A stretch of 64,000 nt of DNA from Xanthobacteraceae bacterium (GTDB lineage Bacteria; Pseudomonadota; Alphaproteobacteria; Rhizobiales; Xanthobacteraceae), in assembly GCA_024508855.1 (NCBI GenBank), contig JANINJ010000042.1:186001-250000 (forward strand), in the 5' to 3' direction. Within the stretch, counting starts at the first letter, position 1, and the number at the start of each line of letters is the position of its first letter. A program made the translations under genes and the position numbers. Shown one piece after another: positions 50,492-59,702 of this stretch. The notes beneath the pieces were generated by a model, which did not search any database, was not told where the DNA came from, and was given only the letters and a program-made list of their open reading frames with translations.

Positions 50492-51952
50492 ATGGCGAAT
50501 GCGGAGCAAGCCCGTCTGCGGACGGGATCGTATGTCGACGGCAATTTTGTCGAACGAGGCGGCGGTGACTGTCTTCCGGTTCTGAATCCCTGGACGGGGG
50601 AGCCGCTTGCTGATGTCGCCGCGGCCGAACCAGGTACGATCGAGCTTGCGATTGCCGCTGCGCGGCGGGCATTTGATCACAGCGACTGGAGCCAGCTGCC
50701 GCCCACGGACCGCGGCGCAATGTTAACCGCGGTTGCGAATGGGTTGGCGGCGCGGAAGCAGGAACTGGCAGAGCTGGAGGCGCTCAATGCCGGAAAGCCG
50801 ATCATAGGTGCGCTGCGTGAGGTAGAAGGTGCAATTCGAGCCTTCACTTACTACGCGGGCGCCATGGACAAGTACTTCGGCGATACGATTCCGCTCGGCA
50901 AGGAATTTCTGAATCTTACGTTGAATGAGCCTCTCGGTGTGGTCGGCCAGATCGTGCCCTGGAATTTTCCGTTGCTGGGCGCATCATGGAAGCTTGCACC
51001 GGCACTTGCAGCTGGATGTTGCTGCGTATTGAAACCATCGCCGGCAACGCCGCTGACGGCGCTTCTGCTCGCCGAGATCTGCGCTGACGCTGGTGTTCCG
51101 CCGGGTGTCGTTAATATCTTGCCGGGAGGCGCCGAGGTCGGGCAGCAAATCGTTACCGATCCTCGCGTGGATGGAATTTCCTTCACCGGTTCGACCGCGG
51201 TCGGTTCGGAGATCATGCGGATGGCGGCGACCTCGATCAAGAAAGTGGCGCTGGAGCTCGGTGGCAAAAACGCCTGCATCATATTTGCCGATGCGGACCT
51301 GCGGCGCGCCGCAGCGAGCGCGGCTGCGTCGGGTTTTGGCAATGCCGGGCAATCGTGTTCGGCGCGCTCGCGTATCCTGGTGCAACGCCCAGTGGTTCGC
51401 GAGTTCGTTGAAATGTTTCGTGAAGCTGCGGCAAAATTACGCGCCGGTGCGGCGATGGATCCCGAAACGTCGCTTGGCCCACTGATCTCGGAGCAACATC
51501 GGTCCGGCGTTGCTGCTTCGGTGAGCACTGCAGTTGCCGCAGGTGCGCGAGTCGTTCACGGCGGAAAGTCGTTAGCGGGAGCAGGGTTCTTCTTCGAGCC
51601 TACGATTTTAGATGATGTTACGGTTGCGAACCCGATTTTTTCGCATGAGATATTTGGGCCTGTCTGCGGTATCACACCGTTCGAAACGGAAGCGGAAGGC
51701 ATTCAACTCGTGAACGACAGCCAATATGGCCTCAACGGTTCGGTTTGGTCCGCGAACATCGGACGCGCGCTGCGTGTGGCGCGCGCAATGCGGACAGGCA
51801 TGGTTGCGGTGAACGGCCTGCCAAGCGCGAGCAAAACCAGCATTTTTGCTCCGTTTGGAGGTTACAAGCAGTCCGGGATCGGGCGTGAACTGGGTCTGGA
51901 AGCACTGGGCTTCTACACCGAGATCAAAAATCTCGTGATTGACCTGAGTTAG
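50492..51952 (+). CDS. Aldehyde dehydrogenase (NAD(P)+-dependent)
   Basis: The 486-residue product is a standard ALDH superfamily enzyme: NEPLGVVGQIVPWNFPLLGA, KPSPATPLTALLLAE, GISFTGSTAVGSEIMR, the catalytic Glu in ALELGGKNACIIFADADL and catalytic Cys in GNAGQSCSARSRILVQ, then EIFGPVCGITPFETEAEG and FGGYKQSGIGRELG. It oxidises an aldehyde to an acid in the cytoplasm. The sequence resembles betaine/aminoaldehyde dehydrogenases in tone, but the substrate is unknown. It is packed between the OMPDC-like gene and the amidohydrolase. Confidence 0.9.
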   Translation: MANAEQARLRTGSYVDGNFVERGGGDCLPVLNPWTGEPLADVAAAEPGTIELAIAAARRAFDHSDWSQLPPTDRGAMLTAVANGLAARKQELAELEALNAGKPIIGALREVEGAIRAFTYYAGAMDKYFGDTIPLGKEFLNLTLNEPLGVVGQIVPWNFPLLGASWKLAPALAAGCCCVLKPSPATPLTALLLAEICADAGVPPGVVNILPGGAEVGQQIVTDPRVDGISFTGSTAVGSEIMRMAATSIKKVALELGGKNACIIFADADLRRAAASAAASGFGNAGQSCSARSRILVQRPVVREFVEMFREAAAKLRAGAAMDPETSLGPLISEQHRSGVAASVSTAVAAGARVVHGGKSLAGAGFFFEPTILDDVTVANPIFSHEIFGPVCGITPFETEAEGIQLVNDSQYGLNGSVWSANIGRALRVARAMRTGMVAVNGLPSASKTSIFAPFGGYKQSGIGRELGLEALGFYTEIKNLVIDLS

Positions 51953-52060
51953 GTCCAGTTTCGTTCGGCGGTGACGCTGGACCTATCTAACGGATGAAGT
52001 CTGGCTCTCGTTCCCCTGACTGGCCCGGCTAACCTTCGCGAAGGGAAGGACAACAATCTG

Positions 52061-53317
52061 ATGGTTACAGCGATTGTCGGCGGCACGTTGATCGACGGAA
52101 CGGGTATCGATCCCGTCAAGAACGGTGTGGTCGTCATCGAAAACGGTTTCATCACGGCCGCCGGTCCAGAGAGTCGAGTCACCGTTCCCGCAGGCGCGCA
52201 GAAGCTGGATGCGGCGGGCCGCACCGTGCTTCCCGGATTTATCGACACGCATGTCCATGGCACGTATCGCGCGCGCGACATGCGCCAGCATCTGCTCAAT
52301 ACGCCCACTTACAATATTCTGAAGTCGATCGAGGTTCTGAAGGAGACCATCGCCTGCGGCATTACCACTGCGCGCGACATGGGCGGCGCGGATGCCGGAT
52401 TTCGCGAGGCCATCCATGAGCGGTTGATCGATGGACCGCGGCTTCTGGTGTCGCTGGGCATGATCTCGCAGACCGGTGGGCACGGCGATCAATGGTTGCC
52501 GGCAGGTATGCGCATTCAGAAGCGTGCCTGGTTGCCGAATATGGTGGCCGATGGCGTCGATGAAATGCGCCGCCTGGTCCGAGAGATTCTGATGCGAGGT
52601 GCGGATTTCATCAAGATCTGCGCGACGGGTGGAATCACCTCGGTGACTGATAGTTGGGACGAGCCGCAGTTTACGATTGAAGAGATCAAAACGGCCGTTT
52701 CGGAAGCTGCAGCCAAGGGCAAAAAAGTCGCTGTGCATGCCGAAGGCATTGCCGGCATTCGCAATGCGGTTGCGTCCGGCATTCACTCGCTGGAGCACGG
52801 CTGGTTCATCGATGAGCAATGCATCGATCAGATGATTAAGAGCCAGATCTGGTGGGTGCCGACACTGGCGCTGGTGCCATTGTCCATCGAACACCGGAAG
52901 AAGAACAAGGACTGGGCCAGCAATCAGCTCGGTCAGGAAGATGTCAAAGACGCGCAGATCTATTCGCTGATGCAGACCCAGATTCCGATCTGGAAAGAAG
53001 CGGTGCGCCGCGGCGTCAAGGTTGCGATGGGGACAGATCAGTCGCACCGGCTGCTGGTCGGCGAGAACATGGCGGAGCTGCGCTTTATGGTCGATTGGCT
53101 CGGCATGTCGCCGATGGAGGTTATCGTCTCTGCGACGACGCAGGCCGCCGCGTGCATCGAGCGGCCTAATCTTGGCGCGTTGAAAGCTGGATGTCTTGGC
53201 GACGTGCTTGTGGTTGATGGCGATCCGCTCGCCGATATCAGGGTTCTCGAAAAACGCGACCGCCTGCATCTCATCATGAAGGATGGGCATGCGTATACCA
53301 ATCGTCTGAACAGTTAG
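52061..53317 (+). CDS. Metal-dependent amidohydrolase (imidazolonepropionase-like)
   Basis: The 418-residue product has all metal ligands of the amidohydrolase superfamily: GFIDTHVHGTYRARDM (HxH), the Lys in FIKICATGGITS, His in VAVHAEGIAG, His in IHSLEHGWFID and Asp in VAMGTDQSHRLLVG. The N-terminal strand GGTLIDGTGIDPVKNGVVVI and the C-terminal GDVLVVDGDPL complete the beta sandwich. This branch contains cyclic-amide and dipeptide hydrolases. No signal peptide is seen, so it is cytoplasmic. In this cluster it may open or deaminate a ring, which is inference. Confidence 0.88.
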   Translation: MVTAIVGGTLIDGTGIDPVKNGVVVIENGFITAAGPESRVTVPAGAQKLDAAGRTVLPGFIDTHVHGTYRARDMRQHLLNTPTYNILKSIEVLKETIACGITTARDMGGADAGFREAIHERLIDGPRLLVSLGMISQTGGHGDQWLPAGMRIQKRAWLPNMVADGVDEMRRLVREILMRGADFIKICATGGITSVTDSWDEPQFTIEEIKTAVSEAAAKGKKVAVHAEGIAGIRNAVASGIHSLEHGWFIDEQCIDQMIKSQIWWVPTLALVPLSIEHRKKNKDWASNQLGQEDVKDAQIYSLMQTQIPIWKEAVRRGVKVAMGTDQSHRLLVGENMAELRFMVDWLGMSPMEVIVSATTQAAACIERPNLGALKAGCLGDVLVVDGDPLADIRVLEKRDRLHLIMKDGHAYTNRLNS

Positions 53318-53351
53318 CGCAGATCATTTTCGATAGTCGAAGGAACGTCCG

Positions 53352-54239
53352 ATGAAATTGAACCGCTTTATGATCCGGCCATTGGTCGAGCAAGGACTGC
53401 GCGAGGAGATTAGTTCGGGTGATACCACCGGAGGCTTCCTCGTCGGCGACGATCCGGTTCAAACTGCCAATATCTATGCCAAGGCAAGCGGCGTCGTTTG
53501 TGGCATGCTGTTTACCGATGAGACCATTCGCCAGATCGAGCCGGAAGCCCATATCGAATATCTGGTACAGGACGGCGATGCGGTCGGGCCCGGCACCGTG
53601 CTGATGCGCGTGCGGGCGCGGGCATCCACCTTCTTCATCATCGAACGATCGGGGCTCGACTGGCTCCAGCAGATGTCAGGGGTCGCGACGAAAACCCGGC
53701 GCTATGCCGATCTCGTCAAGCACACGAAGGTGCGTATCACCGATACGCGCAAGGGATGGCCGGGCCTGCGCATGGTCCAGAAATACGCTGTGCGTGTGGG
53801 TGGCGCGCACAATCATATCTTCAATCTGGCCAATTGCATCCTGGTGAAGGACAATCACATCAAGATCGCAGGCAGCATCACAGAAGCGATCCGAATCCTG
53901 CGCGCGTCGGCACAACACACTTTCAAGATCGAGGTGGAATGCGAGTCGCTCGATATGGTCAAGGAAGCGCTGGATTGCGGCGTTGAAATCATCATGTTTG
54001 ACAACATGGATCTCGACGAAATGAAGGATGCGATGAAAGTCGTCAATCGGCGCGCGATGGTTGAAGCGTCCGGCGGCATCAACGAGCAAACGATCGTTCC
54101 GATCGCCGAGATTGGCGTTGATATCATCTCGATCGGAGACTTGACGCATACCGTCAAGGCGCTCGACATCAGTCTCGACGTGCGGGACATCAAACCAAGT
54201 GCCAATCGGGCGATTGATCGGATGAAAGCAACTGCGTGA
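53352..54239 (+). CDS. NadC-like phosphoribosyltransferase with altered substrate motifs
   Basis: The 295-residue product aligns through its length with quinolinate phosphoribosyltransferase (NadC/ModD): SSGDTTGGFLVGDDPV, ERSGLDWLQQMSGVATKTRR, ITDTRKGWPGLRMVQKYAVR, VGGAHNHIFNLANCILVKDN, EVECESLDMVKEALDCGVEI and MVEASGGINEQTIVPIAEIG. True NadC has DTRKTTPG and GGG.NHR. Here TTPG is WPG-like and the Arg after NH, which contacts the quinolinate carboxylate, is Ile. The PRPP-binding Glu/Asp residues (EVE, FDN) are kept. I infer transfer of phosphoribose to a substrate other than quinolinate. No nadA or nadB is near. Confidence 0.82.
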   Translation: MKLNRFMIRPLVEQGLREEISSGDTTGGFLVGDDPVQTANIYAKASGVVCGMLFTDETIRQIEPEAHIEYLVQDGDAVGPGTVLMRVRARASTFFIIERSGLDWLQQMSGVATKTRRYADLVKHTKVRITDTRKGWPGLRMVQKYAVRVGGAHNHIFNLANCILVKDNHIKIAGSITEAIRILRASAQHTFKIEVECESLDMVKEALDCGVEIIMFDNMDLDEMKDAMKVVNRRAMVEASGGINEQTIVPIAEIGVDIISIGDLTHTVKALDISLDVRDIKPSANRAIDRMKATA

Positions 54240-54346
54240 CGTGTAGCGCGGCGGTTGTGGCATGAGGTGTCGCAGATGTGTCTCGATCCGCCGGTGAGAC
54301 GCATCCTTATTCAGGCGAAGGTGACGCAAGGAACAGCGGTGAAGTA

Positions 54347-55078
54347 GTGTCCGAGCTTGTGAGAGCCGTGGAAGAGAAAGAGGTCGCGGCGAGGTTGGCG
54401 CACGGCGTCGATACGTGGATTTTCGACCTCGACGATACATTGTATCCGCGCGCCTCGGGCCTTTACGAGCAGATGCTCGCGCGTGTGATCGAGCTCATTC
54501 AGACGTCGATCGGTTTGAACGCGGCGCAAGCGGAGGAACTCCACGCCGAATATTATCATCGCTACGGCACTTCGATGACGGGGTTGTCGCGGCACCACGG
54601 TATCGAGCCACAACGGTTCCTCGAGTTCGTGCATCAGGTCGATCTCGTCGCGATCGGCAACGGCGACCGTTTGCGCAGCCGATTGGCTGCGTTGCCGGGA
54701 CGGCGCATCGTTTTCACCAATGGGTCCCGCCGTCACACGCAACGCGTGCTGCACCATCTTGAATTGACCGAGCTGTTTTCCGCGATATGTGACATCGAAG
54801 CTTGCGAGTTTGTCGGTAAACCGAGCAGGGTGGCTTACGACACGTTGCTCCGGCATCATGACATCGAGCCCTCTCGCTCCATGATGTTCGATGACCGCGC
54901 GGTGAATCTGCAAGTTGCGTCCGAGCTGGGCCTGAAGACCGTTCTGGTGAATCCGATAAGCTGGAGCGGCAACGAGTCCTACGTGGACGCCGTCACGGAT
55001 GATCTAGCGCTGTTTCTTGGCGCCGCTACGCACGGCGGGCGGTGCGAAACTGAAATTCGGCAACCGGTCAATCTTTGA
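54347..55078 (+). CDS. HAD-family pyrimidine 5'-nucleotidase-like phosphatase
   Basis: The product (243 residues from GTG 54347) shows all four HAD motifs: WIFDLDDTLYPR (nucleophile Asp), FTNGSRRHTQRVL, the Lys in FVGKPSRVAYDT, and SMMFDDRAVNLQVA. The helical cap between about residues 40 and 95 is that of the Sdt1/PPM1 type pyrimidine 5'-nucleotidases, which hydrolyse UMP, CMP and sometimes nicotinamide mononucleotide. The start is uncertain; several GTG codons follow and AAGGA is 13 bases away. It could remove phosphate from a nucleotide formed by the NadC-like protein. The next gene starts 18 bases downstream. Confidence 0.82.
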   Translation: MSELVRAVEEKEVAARLAHGVDTWIFDLDDTLYPRASGLYEQMLARVIELIQTSIGLNAAQAEELHAEYYHRYGTSMTGLSRHHGIEPQRFLEFVHQVDLVAIGNGDRLRSRLAALPGRRIVFTNGSRRHTQRVLHHLELTELFSAICDIEACEFVGKPSRVAYDTLLRHHDIEPSRSMMFDDRAVNLQVASELGLKTVLVNPISWSGNESYVDAVTDDLALFLGAATHGGRCETEIRQPVNL

Positions 55079-55095
55079 TTCATGGAGCATTTGCT

Positions 55096-56226
55096 ATGCG
55101 CAGCACACTTGCGACAATTTTATTGGCGGCTTCCGGTTTGTTCATGGGCACCATCGTGCAAGCCAAGGACGTCAAGGTTGGTATTGTGCAATCGACGTCC
55201 GGCGGCTCGGCTGCGCTTTATGGCATCATGCAAAAAAATGCGGCTGAGCTAGCGATTGCCGAGATCAATGCGTCGGGCGCGCTTGGTGACATCAAGCTTG
55301 TCGGTATCCACCAGGACGACGCCGGCGACCGTGGCCAGACCGTCAATATCTTTCAACGCCTGATATCTCAGGAGAAGGTCAAGGCGATTTTTGGGCCCAC
55401 GCTCACGAACTCGGCCTTTGCGGCCGATCCGTTGGCGCAGAGGGCGAAGGTCCCGGTGATCGCCAGTTCGAATACGGCTCCGGGCGTTACCGCTATGGGC
55501 GATTTTATTTTCCGTACGTGCGCGACCGAACCGATGGTGTTTCCTGGCGTGCTCGACTACGTCATCAAGAAGCGAGCACCGAAGACCAGCGCCCAAATCT
55601 ACGGCATCGACGATATGCTGATGAAGACGGCGTATGACGTGCACAAGAAGGCGCTCGAGAAAGCCGGCATCAAGATTGTGGCCACCGAAACCTTCCAGAA
55701 GGGCGATGTCGACTATTCCGCACAATTGACCAAGATCAAGGCAGCCAATCCGGACATCGTTGTCATTGGCGGGCTGGCAGAAGAGACGGCTAATATCGTG
55801 CGTCAGGCGCGGCAGTTGGGCATTCCAGCATCGACAATCATGCTTGGAGCCAATGCCGCCATTTCCACCAAGCTGCATGATCTGGCTGGTCCCGCCGCCG
55901 AAGGGTTTCTGGTCGGTTCGGGTTGGTTCATCGGCTACGACTCGCCGAAGAACAAGGCATTCGTGGAGGCCTATCGCGCCAAGTACAATACCAACCCCGA
56001 TACGTTTGCGGCCCAGGCGTATGCCGCCGTTTATGTTTTTGCGGACGCTCTCAAGCGCGCCGGCGGTGCGGATGACCCGGTCAAGCTGCGCGATGCGATT
56101 GCAGCGACGAAGGACCTCGATACCAGCCTCGGCAAGATCAGCTTTGATGCAAGCCGTGAGCCGGTTCTGTCAGCCAAGGTTTTGGAGCTGAAGGACGGTA
56201 AATTTGTCCTCGTCTCCGGCGATTGA
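55096..56226 (+). CDS. ABC transporter substrate-binding protein, LivK/branched-chain type
   Basis: The 376-residue product has a signal peptide (residues 1-23, ending TIVQA|KDV) and a type I periplasmic binding fold: VKVGIVQSTSGGSAALYGIM, ELAIAEINASG, VKAIFGPTLTNSAFAADPLA and VPVIASSNTAPGVTAMGDFI, then DVDYSAQLTKIKAANPDIVV in the second lobe. It delivers substrate to the LivHMGF-like transporter encoded directly downstream. Family members bind amino acids, amides, urea or aromatic acids; the ligand is unknown. GGAG lies eight bases before ATG 55096. Confidence 0.88.
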   Translation: MRSTLATILLAASGLFMGTIVQAKDVKVGIVQSTSGGSAALYGIMQKNAAELAIAEINASGALGDIKLVGIHQDDAGDRGQTVNIFQRLISQEKVKAIFGPTLTNSAFAADPLAQRAKVPVIASSNTAPGVTAMGDFIFRTCATEPMVFPGVLDYVIKKRAPKTSAQIYGIDDMLMKTAYDVHKKALEKAGIKIVATETFQKGDVDYSAQLTKIKAANPDIVVIGGLAEETANIVRQARQLGIPASTIMLGANAAISTKLHDLAGPAAEGFLVGSGWFIGYDSPKNKAFVEAYRAKYNTNPDTFAAQAYAAVYVFADALKRAGGADDPVKLRDAIAATKDLDTSLGKISFDASREPVLSAKVLELKDGKFVLVSGD

Positions 56227-56256
56227 AATTGTCGCATCCAGAGGAGGACGCGGGGT

Positions 56257-57141
56257 ATGGAGGTGTTTGCCCAACAGATTGTGAATGGGCTGTCGATCGG
56301 GTCAATCTACGCGGTATTCGCGATCGGCTGCACGCTCATTTTCGGCGTGTTGAACATCATCAATCTTGCCCAGGGCGCCTTCCTCATGATCGGCGCGTGC
56401 GTTGGATTGGAGGCCGCGAGATTTGGCCTTCCGCTGCCGGTCACTTTGCTGGTGGCAGCCTTTGGCGGCGGGCTTCTCGGCGTTCTTTCCGAGCAGTTCA
56501 TGTTCCGTCCGCTGCGCAAGGCAGGCGGGCATCGGTGGATGGGACTTGTCGCCAGTCTGGCTCTGGCGCGTCTGCTGGTCGGCGTGGCCCAGGAGATCTT
56601 CGGCACTGAGGTGCAGGCTTATCCCCGAAGTTCGATGTCCGCCATCATCTGGCAGATCGGAGGCGTGCGTATTCAGGCCTTGCAGCTGTTTATCATCGCG
56701 GCGGCGGTAGTGCTGATGCTGCTGTTCGCTTTCATCCTGCAGCGAACGTCGCTTGGCCGTGCCATTCGAACCGTGGCTTTCAGTGAAGATGTCGCGCGCA
56801 TCGTTGGCGTGCGCGTTGAAAGCGCCACGCTGGTGACTTTCTTTATCGCGGGCGCCCTTGCCGGCGCGGCCGGCTTGTTACTTGGCGTCTTGTTCAACGT
56901 CGTGTCGCCATTCATGGGTGACAGCGCGCTGGTCAAAGGCCTCACGGTGATGATCCTCGGAGGGCTCGGTAACATTCCTGGAGCGGTAGCAGGCGGCTTT
57001 CTGCTCGGTCTGCTCGAGGTATTTAGCGTGGCCTATGTGAGTTCCGCCTTTCGCGACGCGATCGGTTTTGGTCTGATATTCCTGATCTTGCTAGTTAAGC
57101 CGACCGGCCTCTTCTCGGGATTCGAGGAGCGGCGTGCATGA
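56257..57141 (+). CDS. livH: Branched-chain-type ABC transporter permease, LivH
   Basis: The 294-residue product has about eight membrane spans beginning FAQQIVNGLSIGSIYAVFAI and the cytoplasmic EAA-like region GRAIRTVAFSEDVARIVGVR, then VKGLTVMILGGLGNIPGAVA, all standard for LivH permeases. It pairs with LivM, whose ATG overlaps its stop codon by four bases. Part of the importer operon 55096-59543. Confidence 0.9.
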   Translation: MEVFAQQIVNGLSIGSIYAVFAIGCTLIFGVLNIINLAQGAFLMIGACVGLEAARFGLPLPVTLLVAAFGGGLLGVLSEQFMFRPLRKAGGHRWMGLVASLALARLLVGVAQEIFGTEVQAYPRSSMSAIIWQIGGVRIQALQLFIIAAAVVLMLLFAFILQRTSLGRAIRTVAFSEDVARIVGVRVESATLVTFFIAGALAGAAGLLLGVLFNVVSPFMGDSALVKGLTVMILGGLGNIPGAVAGGFLLGLLEVFSVAYVSSAFRDAIGFGLIFLILLVKPTGLFSGFEERRA

Positions 57142-58040
57142 TTGGGCTTTTTGAGGAGTTCTTGTCGAGTTACGGCAACGTTGTCGACTTGTGTCTGCTG
57201 AATATCCTACTGGCTTACGGGGTTTGGTTGGCGCTGAGCGGGAATATGTTCACGCTGGGGACCGGCGGGTTCATGGCCTTGGGGGCGTACAGCAGCGTCT
57301 TTTTCACCACGCAAACCGGAATGCCGTTCAGCTTCGCAGTTCTGATCGGCGGTCTTCTTGCCGGTGGGGCGGCTCTCATCATTGGCTTACCGGTATTGAG
57401 GCTGCGCGGTGACTATTTCATGCTTGCAACCTTCGCATTTACTGAGGTTGTTCGCGTCATTGCCTTGAACTGGGAATCCGTCACGGGCGGCGCCATCGGC
57501 ATCGTCGGCATTCCCCGCTATACGGAGACATGGCAGCTCGCTTTGCTGGCGATTGCGGCAGTGTATTTTGCTTACGCATTACGTCATTCCCATTTCGGGC
57601 GCTCCATCGCTGCCATCCGTCAGGATGACGTGATGAGTCAGACGATGGGGATCAACGTGCTGGCCCATCGTCTGACGTTATTCGGTGCAAGCGCGTTTGT
57701 TTGTGGCATCGCTGGCGCAATGGCCGCTCATCTCAATTTTTTCATTGGGCCGACCGATTTCGGATTGCTGCGTAGCGTCGATGCCTTGAGCTATCCGATC
57801 CTTGGCGGTTTCAATGCTCTACTTGGCCCGCTGGTCGGCGCGATCTTTACCACACTGCTACCGGAGTTTCTGCGTTTCTCCAACCAGTGGCGCGAGATTC
57901 TCATGGGGCTACTGGTCATTCTCGTCGTACTCTATTTGCCGGGAGGTGCGATGTCGTTGCTGCAGAGCGACCGGCTGGCACGGATCTTCAGACGTCGTTT
58001 GATCGAGCGCCATTCCATCGAACAGCGAGCGGAATCATGA
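57138..58040 (+). CDS. livM: Branched-chain-type ABC transporter permease, LivM
   Basis: The 300-residue product has about eight to nine membrane spans and LivM motifs: LALSGNMFTLGTGGFMALGA, LRLRGDYFMLATFAFTEVVR and GRSIAAIRQDDVMSQTMGIN, followed by YPILGGFNALLGPLVGA. It lacks the extra N-terminal spans of E. coli LivM, as is common in this subfamily. ATGA overlaps join it to livH and to livG. Confidence 0.9.
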   Translation: MIGLFEEFLSSYGNVVDLCLLNILLAYGVWLALSGNMFTLGTGGFMALGAYSSVFFTTQTGMPFSFAVLIGGLLAGGAALIIGLPVLRLRGDYFMLATFAFTEVVRVIALNWESVTGGAIGIVGIPRYTETWQLALLAIAAVYFAYALRHSHFGRSIAAIRQDDVMSQTMGINVLAHRLTLFGASAFVCGIAGAMAAHLNFFIGPTDFGLLRSVDALSYPILGGFNALLGPLVGAIFTTLLPEFLRFSNQWREILMGLLVILVVLYLPGGAMSLLQSDRLARIFRRRLIERHSIEQRAES

Positions 58041-58807
58041 GCGGCGCCACGCTTGAATTGCAAAATGTCGCCAAGCATTTCCAGGGCGTGATTGCGGTCG
58101 ACAGCGTTTCGCTGGTAGCTCGCCAGGGTCAGGTCACCGGGCTCATCGGTCCCAATGGCTCCGGCAAGACTACAACGATGAACATTATTACCGGGCTTTA
58201 TCCAGCGGACGGCGGGGTTGTATTGCTGGACGGCGTGGATATTTCCGAAATTCAGCCTTACCGCATTGCCAGTCTTGGCGTGGCACGGACGTTCCAGAAT
58301 ATTCGGCTTCTGCCGCAGGGGAGCGTTCTGGAAAACGTGCTGCTCGGTGCACACCGGCATCAAAACGCTAACTTGTTCGACGTGCTGCTCCGGTTGCCGC
58401 GCCTGGCGCGCAGCGAAAATGCGGAAGTTGAAAGATGCGAGCAATTGCTCTCGACCGTCGGGATTTCGCATTTGCGGGACGTCGCGGTAGGCGGACTTTC
58501 CTACGGGGATCGCCGACGCGTTGAGATCGCCAGGGCATTGGCGACCAAACCGCGCCTGCTCTTGCTCGATGAGCCGGCAGCCGGAATGAATTTTGCGGAG
58601 AGGGTGACTCTTGCAGAACTGATTGCGGACATCAGGGATATGGGCATCACCGTGATGCTGATAGAGCACGATATCGAGTTCGTCTCGCGCCTGGCGGATC
58701 ACATCGTCGTGCTCAATTTCGGACGGGAAATTGCCGAAGGAACGCCCGCGGCGATAAAGACGATGCCAAACGTCATCGAGGCTTATCTGGGGCTAGAAGA
58801 TGCTTGA
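58037..58807 (+). CDS. livG: Branched-chain-type ABC transporter ATP-binding protein, LivG
   Basis: The 256-residue ATPase has Walker A GLIGPNGSGKTTTMNII, the LivG-type Q-loop region LGVARTFQNIRLLPQGSVLE, signature LSYGDRRRVEIARALATKPR, Walker B LLLLDEPAAGMNFAE and the switch His in VMLIEHDIEFVSRLADH. It starts at an ATGA overlap with livM; a longer frame into livM is a shadow. It works with LivF as the ATPase pair of the importer. Confidence 0.92.
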   Translation: MSGATLELQNVAKHFQGVIAVDSVSLVARQGQVTGLIGPNGSGKTTTMNIITGLYPADGGVVLLDGVDISEIQPYRIASLGVARTFQNIRLLPQGSVLENVLLGAHRHQNANLFDVLLRLPRLARSENAEVERCEQLLSTVGISHLRDVAVGGLSYGDRRRVEIARALATKPRLLLLDEPAAGMNFAERVTLAELIADIRDMGITVMLIEHDIEFVSRLADHIVVLNFGREIAEGTPAAIKTMPNVIEAYLGLEDA

Positions 58808-59543
58808 GCTGCAGGACGTGACATCCGGCTACGGCACGGTGCCAGCTATCAGCAACATCAACATTTCGGTGCCGCAGGGCGCGTGCGTTTGCCTGATTGG
58901 CGCCAATGGTGCGGGAAAGACGACGACGCTGTTGACAATTAGTGGTCTGGTTCGCGCCTTTAGCGGGCATATCAAGATCGACGGCGTTGACCACACGACG
59001 ATGTCCGCTGACCGTATTGTGCGGGGCGGAGTCAGCCTCGTCCCCGAGGGGCGGCGCGTGATCGCCAGCATGTCGGTCGAGGACAATCTTTTGATAGGTG
59101 CTTACGTCAGAAAGAATGGTCCGGAAATCGCCAACGATATGCGCGCGGTCTACAACCGTTTTCCGCGCCTTTTCGAACGCAGGCGGCACTATGCCGGGTC
59201 GCTGTCTGGCGGCGAACAGCAGATGCTCGCTATTGGGCGGGCATTGATGGCGCGACCAAAGCTGTTGTTATTGGATGAACCATCAATGGGGCTGGCGCCC
59301 CATGTCGTCCGGGAGATTTTCGAGACCATTCAGGAAATCAACAGGCAAGGTACGACTATCCTTCTCGTCGAGCAGAACGCTCGTAAAGCGCTTTCGATCG
59401 CAAACTACGGTTACGTTCTGGAAAAAGGCAGGATTGCAGCGGAAGGACCAACGGAGCAGTTGCGCAATACCGATACCGTGAGGGATGCCTATCTCGGGAT
59501 GGGGCAGGCTATCGAATCCACATCACAAGCGGCTCTCGGCTAG
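58800..59543 (+). CDS. livF: Branched-chain-type ABC transporter ATP-binding protein, LivF
   Basis: The 247-residue ATPase has Walker A CLIGANGAGKTTTLLTI, the LivF hallmark GVSLVPEGRRVIASMSVEDN, signature SGGEQQMLAIGRALMARPKL, Walker B LLLLDEPSMGLAP and ILLVEQNARKALSIANYGYV with a Gln in place of the common switch His, as is usual in LivF. It overlaps livG by eight bases. It completes the importer. Confidence 0.92.
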   Translation: MLELQDVTSGYGTVPAISNINISVPQGACVCLIGANGAGKTTTLLTISGLVRAFSGHIKIDGVDHTTMSADRIVRGGVSLVPEGRRVIASMSVEDNLLIGAYVRKNGPEIANDMRAVYNRFPRLFERRRHYAGSLSGGEQQMLAIGRALMARPKLLLLDEPSMGLAPHVVREIFETIQEINRQGTTILLVEQNARKALSIANYGYVLEKGRIAAEGPTEQLRNTDTVRDAYLGMGQAIESTSQAALG

Positions 59544-59702
59544 AGGCTCAGGGGGGCGTGGGTCAGATAAAATATGAAACTGGCGTCAGGTTGCGGTGGC
59601 CGACAAGATTGCGTCCCGGTACGCCGTTGATCCAGTTCGTTAGAAGGTGGTACCGGTAGGAACCGTTCGTACCGTCGGCATCTTTCCCCTGAAGAATTTT
59701 CT

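Noticed and set aside
51983-53290. A 435-codon minus-strand frame opposite the amidohydrolase
   Set aside because: The plus-strand protein has all metal ligands of its superfamily; the antisense frame is His/Arg/Asp-rich with no motif.
59544-59702. Possible TPP riboswitch upstream of the CytX-type permease
   Set aside because: The conserved CTGAGA and ACC(C)TGATCTGGATAATACCAGCG-like boxes are absent; only an unremarkable AT/GC mix is seen.
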